A DNA stretch of 64,000 bases, from assembly GCF_002777255.1 (NCBI RefSeq), contig NZ_CP017634.1:4972903-5036902 (forward strand). Reading direction: 5' to 3'. Below the pieces are notes generated by a model. It was given only the letters and a program-made list of their open reading frames with translations, had not been told where the DNA came from and searched no databases. Every line of letters begins with the position of its first letter. The stretch's first letter is position 1. A program made the position numbers and the translations under genes. This stretch comes from Candidatus Formimonas warabiya (GTDB lineage: Bacteria > Bacillota > Dehalobacteriia > Dehalobacteriales > Dehalobacteriaceae). Shown here piece after piece: positions 26,126-34,583 of the stretch.

Positions 26126-27351
26126 CACGATATCATCCTATTCACCTTTTCCCATAGTTCTTTTTCGCAGCAACAGCCGGAGAATTTTTCTATCACTTCG
26201 CCTTGTTTAAAAATCACCACACTGGGTATCGTGGTAACACCATATCTTTTCGCCACTCTTTGGTTGCGATAGGTATCAATTTTAACCAGTTTTACTTTAC
26301 CATCTGTTTTTGAAACGATTTTCTCCAATGTGAAAACCGCTTCAATACTGGCTTCTATCTGGGGAGTCCAAAAGGCAACCAAAACCGGTTCTTGAACAGC
26401 CAGCACGCTTTCCTGAAAACCTTCTTCTTCCGCCAAGTATTTTTCTGCGGCAACGGCGGCAATCGCCCCGTCACTGGCGGCGGTAATTACCTGGCGCAGA
26501 TACTTCATTCGGGCATCTCCCGCCCCATAAACCCCCGGCACCGAGGTTTCCATCAGATCGTTGGTAATCATATATCCCTGCTCATTAAGTTTCACTTTTC
26601 CTTTGAGCATTTCGGTTTTAGGCACCGTTCCCACAAAGAAGAAGACGCCGTTGGTTTCCCTTTCGGAAATCTCGCCTGTTTTGATGTTCTTGATCATCAC
26701 GCTTTCCACCAGGCCGTCTCCCTTAATCTCATCCAGCACGGAATTCCACACCCATTTAATTTTCGGATGAGCAAAGGCAACTTCGGCACTGGCTTTGTTG
26801 CAATCTAAAATCCCTTCGTCATGAATCACAATAATCGTCACGGTTGACGCGAATTTAGTCAGGTATATGGCTTCTTCCACTGCGGCGTCGCCGTTCCCTA
26901 CAACGGCTACATCCAGTTCCTCAAAAAAATCGGCGTCACAAGTGGCGCAATAGGACACTCCCTTGCCCCTGAATGCTCTTTCTCCTTTAATATTTAAAGT
27001 TCTGGGTTCCGCACCCGGCGCCAAAATAGCAATTCTGGCCCGGTACTGGTGGCCGCTTTTTGCTTTAAATATTTTGATCTCGCCGCCCAAATCCAGATCC
27101 ACAACTTCTTCTCTGATGATTTCCGTGCCAAAACTTTTGGCATGTTCCGCCATTGCTTCCATTAATGCCGGACCCGTTGTCCCCCTGGAAAACCCGGGGT
27201 AGTTTTCCAGGTCCTGCGTAGTAGCGGCCTGCCCGCCCGGTTTTCCCTTTTGCAGAATTGCGGTTTTTAAACGTGACCGGGACCCGTATATACCTGCAGC
27301 TAAACCGGCCGGCCCTCCACCAACAATAATGATGTCGTAAATCTCAGACAT
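26125..27351 (-). CDS. trxB: Thioredoxin reductase-like flavoprotein fused to a degenerate thioredoxin domain
   Basis: FAD enzyme that reduces thioredoxin; its neighbours suggest it supplies electrons to the Grd system. Residues 1-310 are a TrxR with IIVGGGPAGLAAGIYGSR, the redox motif YCATCDADFF (Cys135/Cys138) and GVYGAGDARMKYLRQVITAA. The second nucleotide site keeps VVGNGDAAVEE but the usual HRRxxxR for NADPH is replaced by IHDEGILDCNKAS, so NADPH may not be the donor; a ferredoxin-dependent type is possible. Residues about 325-408 are thioredoxin-like with the cis-Pro segment TTIPSVVIF, but WCGPC is replaced by TPQIEAS. Three adjacent cysteines (393-395) lie near the C-terminus. Last gene of the minus-strand grd cluster. 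Confidence 0.88.
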   Translation of the reverse strand: MSEIYDIIIVGGGPAGLAAGIYGSRSRLKTAILQKGKPGGQAATTQDLENYPGFSRGTTGPALMEAMAEHAKSFGTEIIREEVVDLDLGGEIKIFKAKSGHQYRARIAILAPGAEPRTLNIKGERAFRGKGVSYCATCDADFFEELDVAVVGNGDAAVEEAIYLTKFASTVTIIVIHDEGILDCNKASAEVAFAHPKIKWVWNSVLDEIKGDGLVESVMIKNIKTGEISERETNGVFFFVGTVPKTEMLKGKVKLNEQGYMITNDLMETSVPGVYGAGDARMKYLRQVITAASDGAIAAVAAEKYLAEEEGFQESVLAVQEPVLVAFWTPQIEASIEAVFTLEKIVSKTDGKVKLVKIDTYRNQRVAKRYGVTTIPSVVIFKQGEVIEKFSGCCCEKELWEKVNRMIS

Positions 27352-27467
27352 GTTTTACCACCCTTGCTATTTTATTTGCAGCTTGAAATGATAAAATTAT
27401 CAGGTATATCTTAACAGAATCTTTATTAAATAGAATATATCTTAGTCTGACTCCCAAACTGCCTCGA

Positions 27468-27914
27468 TCAGGGGCTCCGGTAGGCCCGGCATTCCTTGAT
27501 GATGTCCTCTACGGGGAATACCGTCTCCATGAAGCCGATATGTTCTTCGTACACTTCGGGAGGGATTTCATCCTTTAGTTCAAAGATGTGATAAGCCTTT
27601 AGTCCCAACGGGATTTCTGACAATGGACCGGCGTAGGAGGGATCGCCGGTGGATACGGTCTCGACGGCAATGCCGCAAACATCTGCCTCCGCTCCGCCCA
27701 GTATGACGATCAGGTCCCGATTGCCGTATTTCTCGGCAGATTCTTTGACGCGCGCCTGATTCCTCAGGTCCATTGCCCCGCCGGTTATTCAAAGGAAACA
27801 TTCGGTTGAGGAAAAGACAACCTCACCCCCGGCCGCTTTGACACAAGCTTCAATGGCCTGACCGCTGATGCCGTTCTGGTCACCCAGGACAGCAACTTTT
27901 TTTCCTGAAAGCAT
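27468..27914 (-). CDS. grdA: Glycine/sarcosine/betaine reductase selenoprotein A (Sec at in-frame UGA)
   Basis: Selenoprotein A receives the carboxymethyl group from a GrdB-type protein and transfers it to protein C. A standard reading splits it: the first 41 codons from ATG 27914 (preceded by GAGGAG) end at UGA 27791-27789, then the frame continues as ITGGAMDLRNQARVKES to 27468. The context CFLU matches the CxxU redox motif of GrdA, so the UGA is Sec42. Total 148 residues, normal for GrdA. CCTGA-GGAA-TCAGG 20 bases after the UGA may be the SECIS hairpin. Lies 59 bp after grdB1. A second grdA copy (32.5 kb) is closely similar. Confidence 0.95.
27755..27768 (-). promoter_or_regulatory. Candidate SECIS hairpin in grdA1
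   Basis: CCTGA and TCAGG pair around a GGAA loop, starting exactly 20 bases after the UGA codon. The equivalent hairpin lies at the same distance in grdA2. Confidence 0.5.
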
Positions 27915-27973
27915 TTTTTTCACTCCTCATATCACATTTTTAGAGATCTGAGTTGAATCCATGATAAACGTTC

Positions 27974-29284
27974 TTAGTAACTCATCGGTACGGTAATATG
28001 CTTGGTTAAGGCTGTCAGAGCCTTAACCACTAAAGCCTGCCTGCCCGTCTTCTCTTTTTCTGCCGATACTTCAGGATCTCCGAGAGGACTTGTTACCGTC
28101 AAGCCACGGACGATACGATAGGCGCCAAATTGCATGGCTAAGTCAACTAAAGGGGTGAGAACCACAGTGGGAATTCCTGCCGACTCAAACACCTTGGCCA
28201 TTGTTGCTCCGCAACGTGTTCCTGTCCCTCATGTACTGGTAAGAAAAACCCCGTCAACTTGGTCTTGAATTAAAAACCGTACAATCTCTGATCCCATTTG
28301 TTTCGAATCTTTTACGGAAACCAGATTGCCGCAGGTAACAAAATACCACGGTACCAACCGGCCAATGCCCCCACTTTTCTCCATGCCAATCAGCGTATCT
28401 ACCGGGAGTATCCGGTTAAAATCAATGGTCGCGTAATTGGTATCAAAACCGCCATGGATGCACTGAAATCTTGCCATTTCTCCTTCAACCAGGGGTAAAT
28501 CATAACGGAACCAACGGGTTTCTCTGGCCGAGCGCAACCTGTTCGGGTTGCCTAAGGGCACGATTCCTCCCTCGGTAACGAGAGCAATGCGGGCAGTAGA
28601 CAAATCTGCGATAGGAGGGGCAGATCGGATCCCATTGTTTTTGGCAATGGGTATTTCAGAGCCAGCCTCTTCGTCATGAAGAATCCGGACCAGCATCTGC
28701 ACAGCTCTCGTCGCCCCATTGGCGCTAACCAGGGTATTACCCCTTTTGCCGGTTAAAAAAGCCCCGTCAGTGTCAATGATCCCTCTCTGCCCTTGCCTTA
28801 ATTTGTCTATCATTTTGCTAAATTGACGGACATCATTTTTCATATCTCTGATTGTTTCACCAGCAGGGACAAAATAGATATCAGGCGGTAGAATAGAAAA
28901 GGCCGGATTGTGGGGGGACATACTTAATACCGTAGGAATGCCCAGTTCCCGGGATACCCGGCTGCATATCCAGGCACAGGCTAAGCCATAGCGCCCCATA
29001 CATAAACAAGGGCCGGCGATAAAAATATCCGGGTTCATCTTTTTGACAAACGCCATCACTTTTTGCAGGGCCAAATCCTTATGTTCAACAAAGTAATTGT
29101 CACCTGCCATGATGGTTGCCACTATTTTGTAGTCGGTTCCCAATAATTCCTGAATTTTTTTGGACGGTCCAATGGGCTCATTCTTTACTTGTGGCTTTAG
29201 GTCCGCCATTTCCTCTCCACCCATGCCGCCGAAGAATTGGTTTAAATAATGAACGATACGGACAGGATTTTGGTATCTAGCCAT
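27974..29284 (-). CDS. grdB: Grd complex selenoprotein B, GrdB/GrdF/GrdH family (Sec at in-frame UGA)
   Basis: Substrate-specific subunit that activates the amine substrate and reductively cleaves its C-N bond, forming a selenoether with GrdA. Residues 1-352 (MARYQNPVRIVHYLNQFF to GVFLTST) end at UGA 28231-28229 and continue as GTGTRCGATMAKVFESAGIP to 27974, giving 436 residues. TST-U-GTGTRC is the Sec site; family members that I recall carry UxxCxxC, so the middle Cys is Gly here. A GTTGC-GGA-GCAAC hairpin follows the UGA. The start overlaps grdE1 by 8 bases. Glycine, sarcosine or betaine specificity cannot be told from sequence and a novel substrate is possible. Confidence 0.93.
28203..28215 (-). 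promoter_or_regulatory. Candidate SECIS hairpin in grdB1
   Basis: GTTGC-GGA-GCAAC stem-loop beginning 13 bases after the UGA, with G bases in the apical loop as in bacterial SECIS elements. The same structure with a longer stem is present in grdB2. Confidence 0.6.
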
Positions 29285-30515
29285 TCGCTCGGATCACCCC
29301 TCCACCGCACGGATTAATACTGCCTACCATCGTCTGTATAGGCACTTTAACTTCGTTCATGGCGTTATTGCCTCTGATATATTTACCGCCATAGACCCGC
29401 TTGACCTCCGGCAGGATGATTTCTTCCTCCCCATTGCCGATGCTAATTAGATTGTCAAACTCTTTGACCTGCTGCCGCCGTCCCATTTCGGCGCATTGTT
29501 CTCCATTAGCAGGCATCATCACTACCTTGATACCGAGCGCATTACATTTATCATGTAAAACGCACATTCTCTTTACTGCGAGCTTATTACGCCCTCCGCA
29601 AATGATCGCTCCCGTAGCATTTAGCAGCTGAAGCATTTGTACGAGAACCAGACATTCGTCTTCAATCGACCGCAATTGACAAGAACTTTTTTCCGTAAGG
29701 AGAATTAAACCATTAAAGCTGACCATCTGGCCATGGGCTTCCATCAATGCGTTGACAAGGGGGTTATTTTGGTAAAAATAGGTCGTGTTCCGGTTTGCGG
29801 AATCCCTGATCAGGCCGCTTACGATAGCGCCATCCACAAGTTCATTGGGGTGGATCGTGCAAATATCTTCCTCAACTGTCTGGCCATAGAGTAAATCACC
29901 GGATAGTCTGCCCCCGCCTGCTAGTTCCAGGATACCTATTGCCCCAGGTAAGTAATGAGCCACCTTATTAATTTGGTAAATTTGATGGGAGTCCGGGTAG
30001 GATGAAGAATGGGTCCATTCCGCTATTAATGCTGCGCTCTTAAGTCCCGCCAACTGCAGACTTTTTATGATATCGGGTTTAGGATACCCCGTGTCTGGGG
30101 TGATTTCTATGATGATGCCGCATAATGAACTAAAAAGTGAAAATCCCAGAAGTGACGTCGAATAATCAATGATTGCCTCCTGAACTTCAAAGGGCAGATT
30201 GCAGCAGGTAACAATGCACATGCCGGACAATTTTATCGTAGTGCCCATACCCACCCCGTTTTTCTCCCCCAATAAATTGGGGAATAACCCCAGCATGTCG
30301 GGTTTCCAAGTGGGCTCAATCACATCCAAAACATTGATCACCCGGCAACAATCTCCGGGATGCACGATATTGATTTCCAGTGATTTTAGATGGCAGTCTT
30401 TTAGTAGTTCATTCTTTAGTTTTTCCATGTTTATCGTCAGCAGTCCGTGCTCAACCGAAAAATGCTTTCCGAATTCCACACGGTTAACATGGATCTTTTG
30501 CAAAGAAAGCTTCAT
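29277..30515 (-). CDS. grdE: Grd complex component B proprotein, GrdE/GrdG/GrdI family (divergent)
   Basis: Partner of GrdB in the substrate-specific protein B complex; classical members are cleaved into two subunits, the new N-terminus carrying a carbonyl (pyruvoyl-type) group from an internal cysteine near residue 242. This 412-residue protein aligns in order (INIVHPGDCCRVINVLDVIE near the N-terminus, VDGAIVSG and RNTTYFYQNNP in the middle) but has no cysteine between residues 219 and 279. ATG 30515 follows GGGGGAT; the frame extends further upstream without a ribosome-binding site. It forms an operon with grdB1, grdA1 and trxB behind a PucR-type regulator gene. Confidence 0.88.
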   Translation of the reverse strand: MKLSLQKIHVNRVEFGKHFSVEHGLLTINMEKLKNELLKDCHLKSLEINIVHPGDCCRVINVLDVIEPTWKPDMLGLFPNLLGEKNGVGMGTTIKLSGMCIVTCCNLPFEVQEAIIDYSTSLLGFSLFSSLCGIIIEITPDTGYPKPDIIKSLQLAGLKSAALIAEWTHSSSYPDSHQIYQINKVAHYLPGAIGILELAGGGRLSGDLLYGQTVEEDICTIHPNELVDGAIVSGLIRDSANRNTTYFYQNNPLVNALMEAHGQMVSFNGLILLTEKSSCQLRSIEDECLVLVQMLQLLNATGAIICGGRNKLAVKRMCVLHDKCNALGIKVVMMPANGEQCAEMGRRQQVKEFDNLISIGNGEEEIILPEVKRVYGGKYIRGNNAMNEVKVPIQTMVGSINPCGGGVIRANG

Positions 30516-30541
30516 AAATGATCCCCCATCATTAATTTTAC

Positions 30542-30602
30542 ATTTTCGCGAAAATAGCGCCATGGAGCGATAGACAAAGTGTTTTGTCTATTGGGGACAA
30601 AA
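30542..30602. promoter_or_regulatory. Cluster of palindromes between pucR and grdE1
   Basis: ATAGACAAA (30570-30578) and TTTGTCTAT (30583-30591) form a perfect inverted repeat with a 4-base spacer; a third half-site GACAAAA (30596-30602) pairs with TTTTGTC, giving three alternating half-sites. A separate perfect palindrome ATTTTCGCGAAAAT lies at 30542-30555. No T-run follows on the minus strand, so an operator for the neighbouring PucR-type protein is more likely than a terminator. Confidence 0.55.
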
Positions 30603-30611
30603 TGAAGAAGA

Positions 30612-31862
30612 TTAATAATCAAGAAAAGCAGGGAATCCACTAGTCATGAAACGGTGCAGTTTCAGTGCCAAAAGTAGGTTAAAGAGATCTTCCGTTTTAT
30701 CCAGGCTGAGTTTGGTTAGCTCCTCTACTTTACCCAGCCGGTATTTTACGGTATTCCGGTGCAAAAACAGATTGTCTGCAACCCGGTTAATATTACAGTC
30801 ACAACGGAAAAAACTGTATAAGGTAGGCATTAACGAGGGCCCCTTTTCCTTATCATGCAGTATTACGGATCCTAGATATTGATCAATATATTCCTGTATC
30901 TCTTGATTTTTCGGTATTTGGCCTAACACCTTATAGGCTCCTAGGCTTTCACAATGGTAAACACCACTTTGGTTACGCACCAGTTGAAAATTATTATCGA
31001 TGGCCAAATGGGCTTCCAGGTAACTTTCATAGAAGTATGAAAGGTCCGTTTTTATGCCGCCCACACCTACGATAAAACAATAGCCCGGCATTTTTTTCTG
31101 AACAGCGGTAAACAAATCTTCCGCAAGTGCCTGTGCTTTATTCCCGTCAATCAAGATCACCAGCTCATTATGGTTTTCAAAAGCGAATGCCTGAGCGTAA
31201 CTGGTGCTATTTGAAATGCATTGTAAAGCAAAGTTGATCCAACTGTTTTCGACGGATGATAGATCTTCCTTTCCCATTTTGCCGCCATTATTGTCGTAAA
31301 TCAGATGAACAATAATGATGGCGCCTGTTTTTGGGATAGTTAATCCCTCTCGCTCAAGGTGGAGGATTTCTTCTCGGGAAATCTGACCGAAAATCAACTG
31401 TCTCATGACTTCAGTGTTCCGTTTTTGTTTGACCAATATCGTTTCTTTTTCCCAGCCCCACCTAAGGGATAAAATCAGTGCGACTAATTTGAGTAAATCC
31501 AATGTTGATTGTGTACATGGATGCAATGGCGGATGAAGAAGGGCACACAGCACTCCTTCCATTCTCCCGGTATGCGCAGTGATCGGTAACAATACCAGAT
31601 GATCGTTATGCCTGGAAATATGAACCGGTTCATCCCGGTAATGCAGAGAAGAAAGAACACCTTCCTGCCATAATTCCTGATAATCCCATGGCAAATTCTC
31701 ACCTTGCATACGATCAGGTTTACTGGAAGCCAACAATTGAAAATGGGAATTTAGGATGAATATTTCCCCGCCCAGTTGGTCAGCGACAACCCGGCAAATT
31801 TCAAACAGGTTTGCTCCTTTTTTAGCGATTTGAATGATTCGTTCCTTTTTATCATCGTTCAT
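30612..31862 (-). CDS. PucR/CdaR-family transcriptional regulator
   Basis: 416-residue regulator with a GAF-like N-terminal sensory part (about 1-150), a GGDEF-like middle region (about 150-330) and the C-terminal PucR helix-turn-helix LYSFFRCDCNINRVADNLFL followed by HRNTVKYRLGKVEEL. Proteins of this family usually activate catabolic operons for purines, hydantoins, proline or sugar diacids in response to the substrate. Start ATG 31862 is preceded by AGGGTGATG. It is encoded just upstream of and in the same direction as grdE1-grdB1-grdA1-trxB and divergently from the trxA-grd operon, so it is the natural candidate to control both. Confidence 0.9.
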   Translation of the reverse strand: MNDDKKERIIQIAKKGANLFEICRVVADQLGGEIFILNSHFQLLASSKPDRMQGENLPWDYQELWQEGVLSSLHYRDEPVHISRHNDHLVLLPITAHTGRMEGVLCALLHPPLHPCTQSTLDLLKLVALILSLRWGWEKETILVKQKRNTEVMRQLIFGQISREEILHLEREGLTIPKTGAIIIVHLIYDNNGGKMGKEDLSSVENSWINFALQCISNSTSYAQAFAFENHNELVILIDGNKAQALAEDLFTAVQKKMPGYCFIVGVGGIKTDLSYFYESYLEAHLAIDNNFQLVRNQSGVYHCESLGAYKVLGQIPKNQEIQEYIDQYLGSVILHDKEKGPSLMPTLYSFFRCDCNINRVADNLFLHRNTVKYRLGKVEELTKLSLDKTEDLFNLLLALKLHRFMTSGFPAFLDY

Positions 31863-32166
31863 TCCGCATCACCCTCATCCATCATCCATACACGCCCCCT
31901 GGCCATTTATGCAGGACTTAGTCCTTTGCGCCAGAATATTTATGGTACCGTCAACTGGAAGGAAATTACGACTCTCCCAGCTAAAACAATTTTCAAGATA
32001 AATTTCTTTAATCCTTCTTGCTATTTTACAAAATTTCTTTATTATTTTTATGCGCTTTTTGTGACCAATTAACAAAATACTTTGGTTGGTATAGCTATGG
32101 CGGTATTTACGTAAAGCTGTAAAATATAAAATAGATCAGTAAAGACTTGATAAGTAGGTGAATACG
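31863..32166. promoter_or_regulatory. Divergent control region between pucR and the trxA-grdA2 operon
   Basis: 304 bases with no gene. It contains the palindrome AGGACT-T-AGTCCT (31913-31925), a long AT-rich stretch, and a weak promoter candidate for the plus-strand operon (TTAACA at about 32070, TATAGC about 15 bases further). No GTATAC operator copy is present, in contrast to grdE2. Confidence 0.45.
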
Positions 32167-32481
32167 ATGATTGAAGTCACAAAGGAAAATTTTGCGGAAG
32201 AGGTACTAAAAGCACAGAGTTTGGTAATGGTTGATTTTTGGAGTGAAAAATGTGAACCATGCAAGGCATTAATGCCCAGCGTCCATCAGTTGGCAGAAAA
32301 AAATGCAGGCAAGGCAAAATTCTGCAGTTTGGATACCGCCAGTAACAAAAGGCTTGCGATCAGTCAAAAGGTTTTAGGTTTGCCCACCATCGCATTTTAC
32401 AAAAATGGAGAAAAGATTGCCGAATTGGTTAAGGATTTCGCTATTGAAGATGTACAGGAAAAATTGGATGAGTTGGGATAA
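32167..32481 (+). CDS. trxA: Thioredoxin, Grd-associated
   Basis: Small cytoplasmic dithiol carrier, 104 residues. Active site is WSEKCEPCKALMPS, CEPC in place of the usual CGPC, a variant I associate with glycine-reductase clusters; the cis-Pro is in VLGLPTIAFYKNG. ATG 32167 is chosen over GTG 32158 because TAGGTG lies 7 bases before it. First gene of the operon trxA-grdA2-grdC-grdD. It is expected to reduce the oxidised selenoprotein A after each turnover, being itself reduced by the TrxB-like protein encoded at 26-27 kb. Confidence 0.92.
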   Translation: MIEVTKENFAEEVLKAQSLVMVDFWSEKCEPCKALMPSVHQLAEKNAGKAKFCSLDTASNKRLAISQKVLGLPTIAFYKNGEKIAELVKDFAIEDVQEKLDELG

Positions 32482-32545
32482 AGACTGGTGCAGCTTTTTC
32501 TAAACAGGAGACAAAGATAGAATCAAAACGAAGGGGGTAGGCACA

Positions 32546-32989
32546 ATGCTGCAAGGAAAAAAGGTGGCCATTCTTGGCGATCGTGACGGCATTCCCGGAC
32601 CGGCCATCGAAGAATGCGTGAAATCTGCCGGGGCAGAGGTAGTATTCTCAACCACAGAATGCTTTGTCTGAACGGCGGCTGGAGCAATGGACCTGGAAAA
32701 TCAGGCAAGGATTAAAGATTTAACGGAAAAGTACGGTAACGAGGACTTGATTGTTGTGCTTGGCGGAGCGGAAGCGGAGGCTTCCGGTCTCGCCGCGGAA
32801 ACCGTATCTACCGGCGATCCTACCTTTGCGGGTCCCTTATCCGGAGTCTCGTTGGGACTCAAAGCTTATCATATGTTTGAACTGAAAGAGGAAGTTGACC
32901 CGAAAGTTTACGATGAACAGATCAGCATGATGGAAATGGTTCTGGATGTAGATGAAATCATCAATGAAGTGAAGACCTATCGGGGTTAG
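32546..32989 (+). CDS. grdA: Glycine/sarcosine/betaine reductase selenoprotein A (Sec at in-frame UGA)
   Basis: Second selenoprotein A. From ATG 32546 (after AGGGGGTAGG) 41 codons lead to ECFV, then UGA at 32669-32671 (Sec42) and TAAGAMDLENQARIKDLTEK to 32989. CFVU-TAAGAMDLENQ is the canonical GrdA active-site context. 147 residues, colinear with grdA1. A CCTGG-AAAA-TCAGG hairpin begins 20 bases after the UGA. It lies between trxA and grdC, the usual order of a glycine reductase core operon. Confidence 0.96.
32692..32705 (+). promoter_or_regulatory. Candidate SECIS hairpin in grdA2
   Basis: CCTGG pairs with TCAGG (one G-U) around AAAA, 20 bases after the UGA, matching grdA1 in position. It overlaps codons for the conserved DLENQ, so selection on protein sequence may also explain it. 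Confidence 0.5.
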
Positions 32990-33006
32990 CTAGGGGAGGA
33001 GATTTC

Positions 33007-34548
33007 ATGTGTTTTCCGGTTGTCAAAGGTGCCGCATATGCTTTAATACAGGCTACCGATATGCTGATACACCACGGTACAACGCAAACGTCGGAACGGC
33101 GAAAAAATCCGGTGTCCGAGCATTTAGGGAAATTACCGGAATACCTGAGAAGTTTTCAGGATGCCGTCAGTTATGCGCCCAATCAAGTCTATATCGGCAA
33201 CATGGCCCCTGATGATTTAAAAGATATTTCCCGTCCCTGGTACCGGGCACCTGTTGCCGGTGCCTCCCGAGAGGGGAAGTATGGGGAAATTATGCCGGAG
33301 GATGAATTTCTCGGGCTCATGAAAATTGTTGATGTCTTTGATCTGGTGGTTTTGGAAGAACAGTTCCAAGCAGCTGTCCAAGAAAAGATCACCGGCCACC
33401 CCATCTTGGGGGGCATGAAAGATCTCGATAAATTATCCAAGAATCCTGGCCACGCTGAGAAAATAAGCAAACTGGTAGAGGGCTATTTGGCGCAGCCCAT
33501 GTATTTTAAGGGAAGGCTTGTGGGATGTGTGAAGAAAGCCCATGAATTTGATGAAGCCTTATCCGGCCAGGTGATGTTTGAAAATCTCGTCTGTAAAGCT
33601 TCCGCCGTATTTGCTTTAAAACTTCTTCTCGCCAAAACCGAATTGCAGGCGGAAGAGGTGGAATATATTATCGAGTGTTCAGAAGAAGCCTGCGGCGATA
33701 TGAATCAAAGAGGCGGGGGCAATTTTGCCAAGGCGATCGGAGAAATGTGCGGATGTATTCACGCTACCGGTTCTGATACCCGAAGTTTTTGTGCCGGTCC
33801 GGCCCATGCTTTGGTTGAGGCTGCAGCTTTGGCCCAATCAGGCGTTTATAAAAATGTTGTCGTTTTGGCCGGGGGCGCTTCTGCTAAGCTAGGCATGAAT
33901 TCCAAGGACCATGTGAAAAAAGGGATGCCGGTTTTGGAAGATATGCTGGGTGCATTTGCCGTTCATATCACGGAAAATGACGGCGTCAGTCCGGTCATCC
34001 GCACCGACGCTGTAGGACGCCATCAAATTGGTTCCGGCGCTTCACCCCAGGCGGTGATGACGGCCATTGTGGCGGATCCTTTAGACAAGCTAGGGTATAA
34101 GATTCCTCAGGTGGACTATTATTGCCCGGAAATGCAGAATCCGGAGATTACCGAACCTGCCGGGGCAGGAGACGTTCCCCTGGCGAATTACAAGATGATC
34201 GGCGCCCTGGCTGTGAAACGGGGAGAATTGGACAAAGCAAATCTTCTTCAGGCGGTTGCACGTTTTGGCATGCCGGGTTTTGCTCCCACCCAGGGCCATA
34301 TTCCTTCCGGCGTCCCCTTTATCGGTCATGCCCGGGATATGATCTTGACCGGGAAAATAACCAGAGCGATGATGATCGGTAAGGGAAGCCTCTTCCTGGG
34401 CAGACTGACCAACCTATTTGACGGCGTGTCCTTTTTGATAGAAAAGAACAGCGGGGTATCCCAGGAAACCGGCTTTAACAAAGAAGAAGTCAGAGCCCTG
34501 ATTGGGGAAGCCATGCGGGATTTTGCCCAAGCATTTAGAACCGAGTAA
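33007..34548 (+). CDS. grdC: Grd complex protein C, beta subunit
   Basis: Larger subunit of protein C, which converts the selenoprotein-bound carboxymethyl group to an acetyl thioester and then acetyl phosphate. 513 residues with a FabH/thiolase-like fold: an N-terminal family-specific part (residues 1-150, FPVVKGAAYALIQATDMLIH), then IIECSEEACGDMNQRGGG and GCIHATGSDTRSFCAGPAHA in the catalytic region. ATG 33007 follows GGGGAGGAG. Only one grdC/grdD pair is present, so it presumably serves both GrdB-GrdE pairs. Confidence 0.94.
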   Translation: MCFPVVKGAAYALIQATDMLIHHGTTQTSERRKNPVSEHLGKLPEYLRSFQDAVSYAPNQVYIGNMAPDDLKDISRPWYRAPVAGASREGKYGEIMPEDEFLGLMKIVDVFDLVVLEEQFQAAVQEKITGHPILGGMKDLDKLSKNPGHAEKISKLVEGYLAQPMYFKGRLVGCVKKAHEFDEALSGQVMFENLVCKASAVFALKLLLAKTELQAEEVEYIIECSEEACGDMNQRGGGNFAKAIGEMCGCIHATGSDTRSFCAGPAHALVEAAALAQSGVYKNVVVLAGGASAKLGMNSKDHVKKGMPVLEDMLGAFAVHITENDGVSPVIRTDAVGRHQIGSGASPQAVMTAIVADPLDKLGYKIPQVDYYCPEMQNPEITEPAGAGDVPLANYKMIGALAVKRGELDKANLLQAVARFGMPGFAPTQGHIPSGVPFIGHARDMILTGKITRAMMIGKGSLFLGRLTNLFDGVSFLIEKNSGVSQETGFNKEEVRALIGEAMRDFAQAFRTE

Positions 34549-34583
34549 AAAGAATCAGAGCAATTCCCGGAGGGGGTGAAACC

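Noticed and set aside
27789..28231. grdA1 and grdB1 as pseudogenes with nonsense mutations
   Set aside because: The UGA codons coincide with known selenocysteine positions, both flanking parts are conserved, and the same is true for grdA2 and grdB2.
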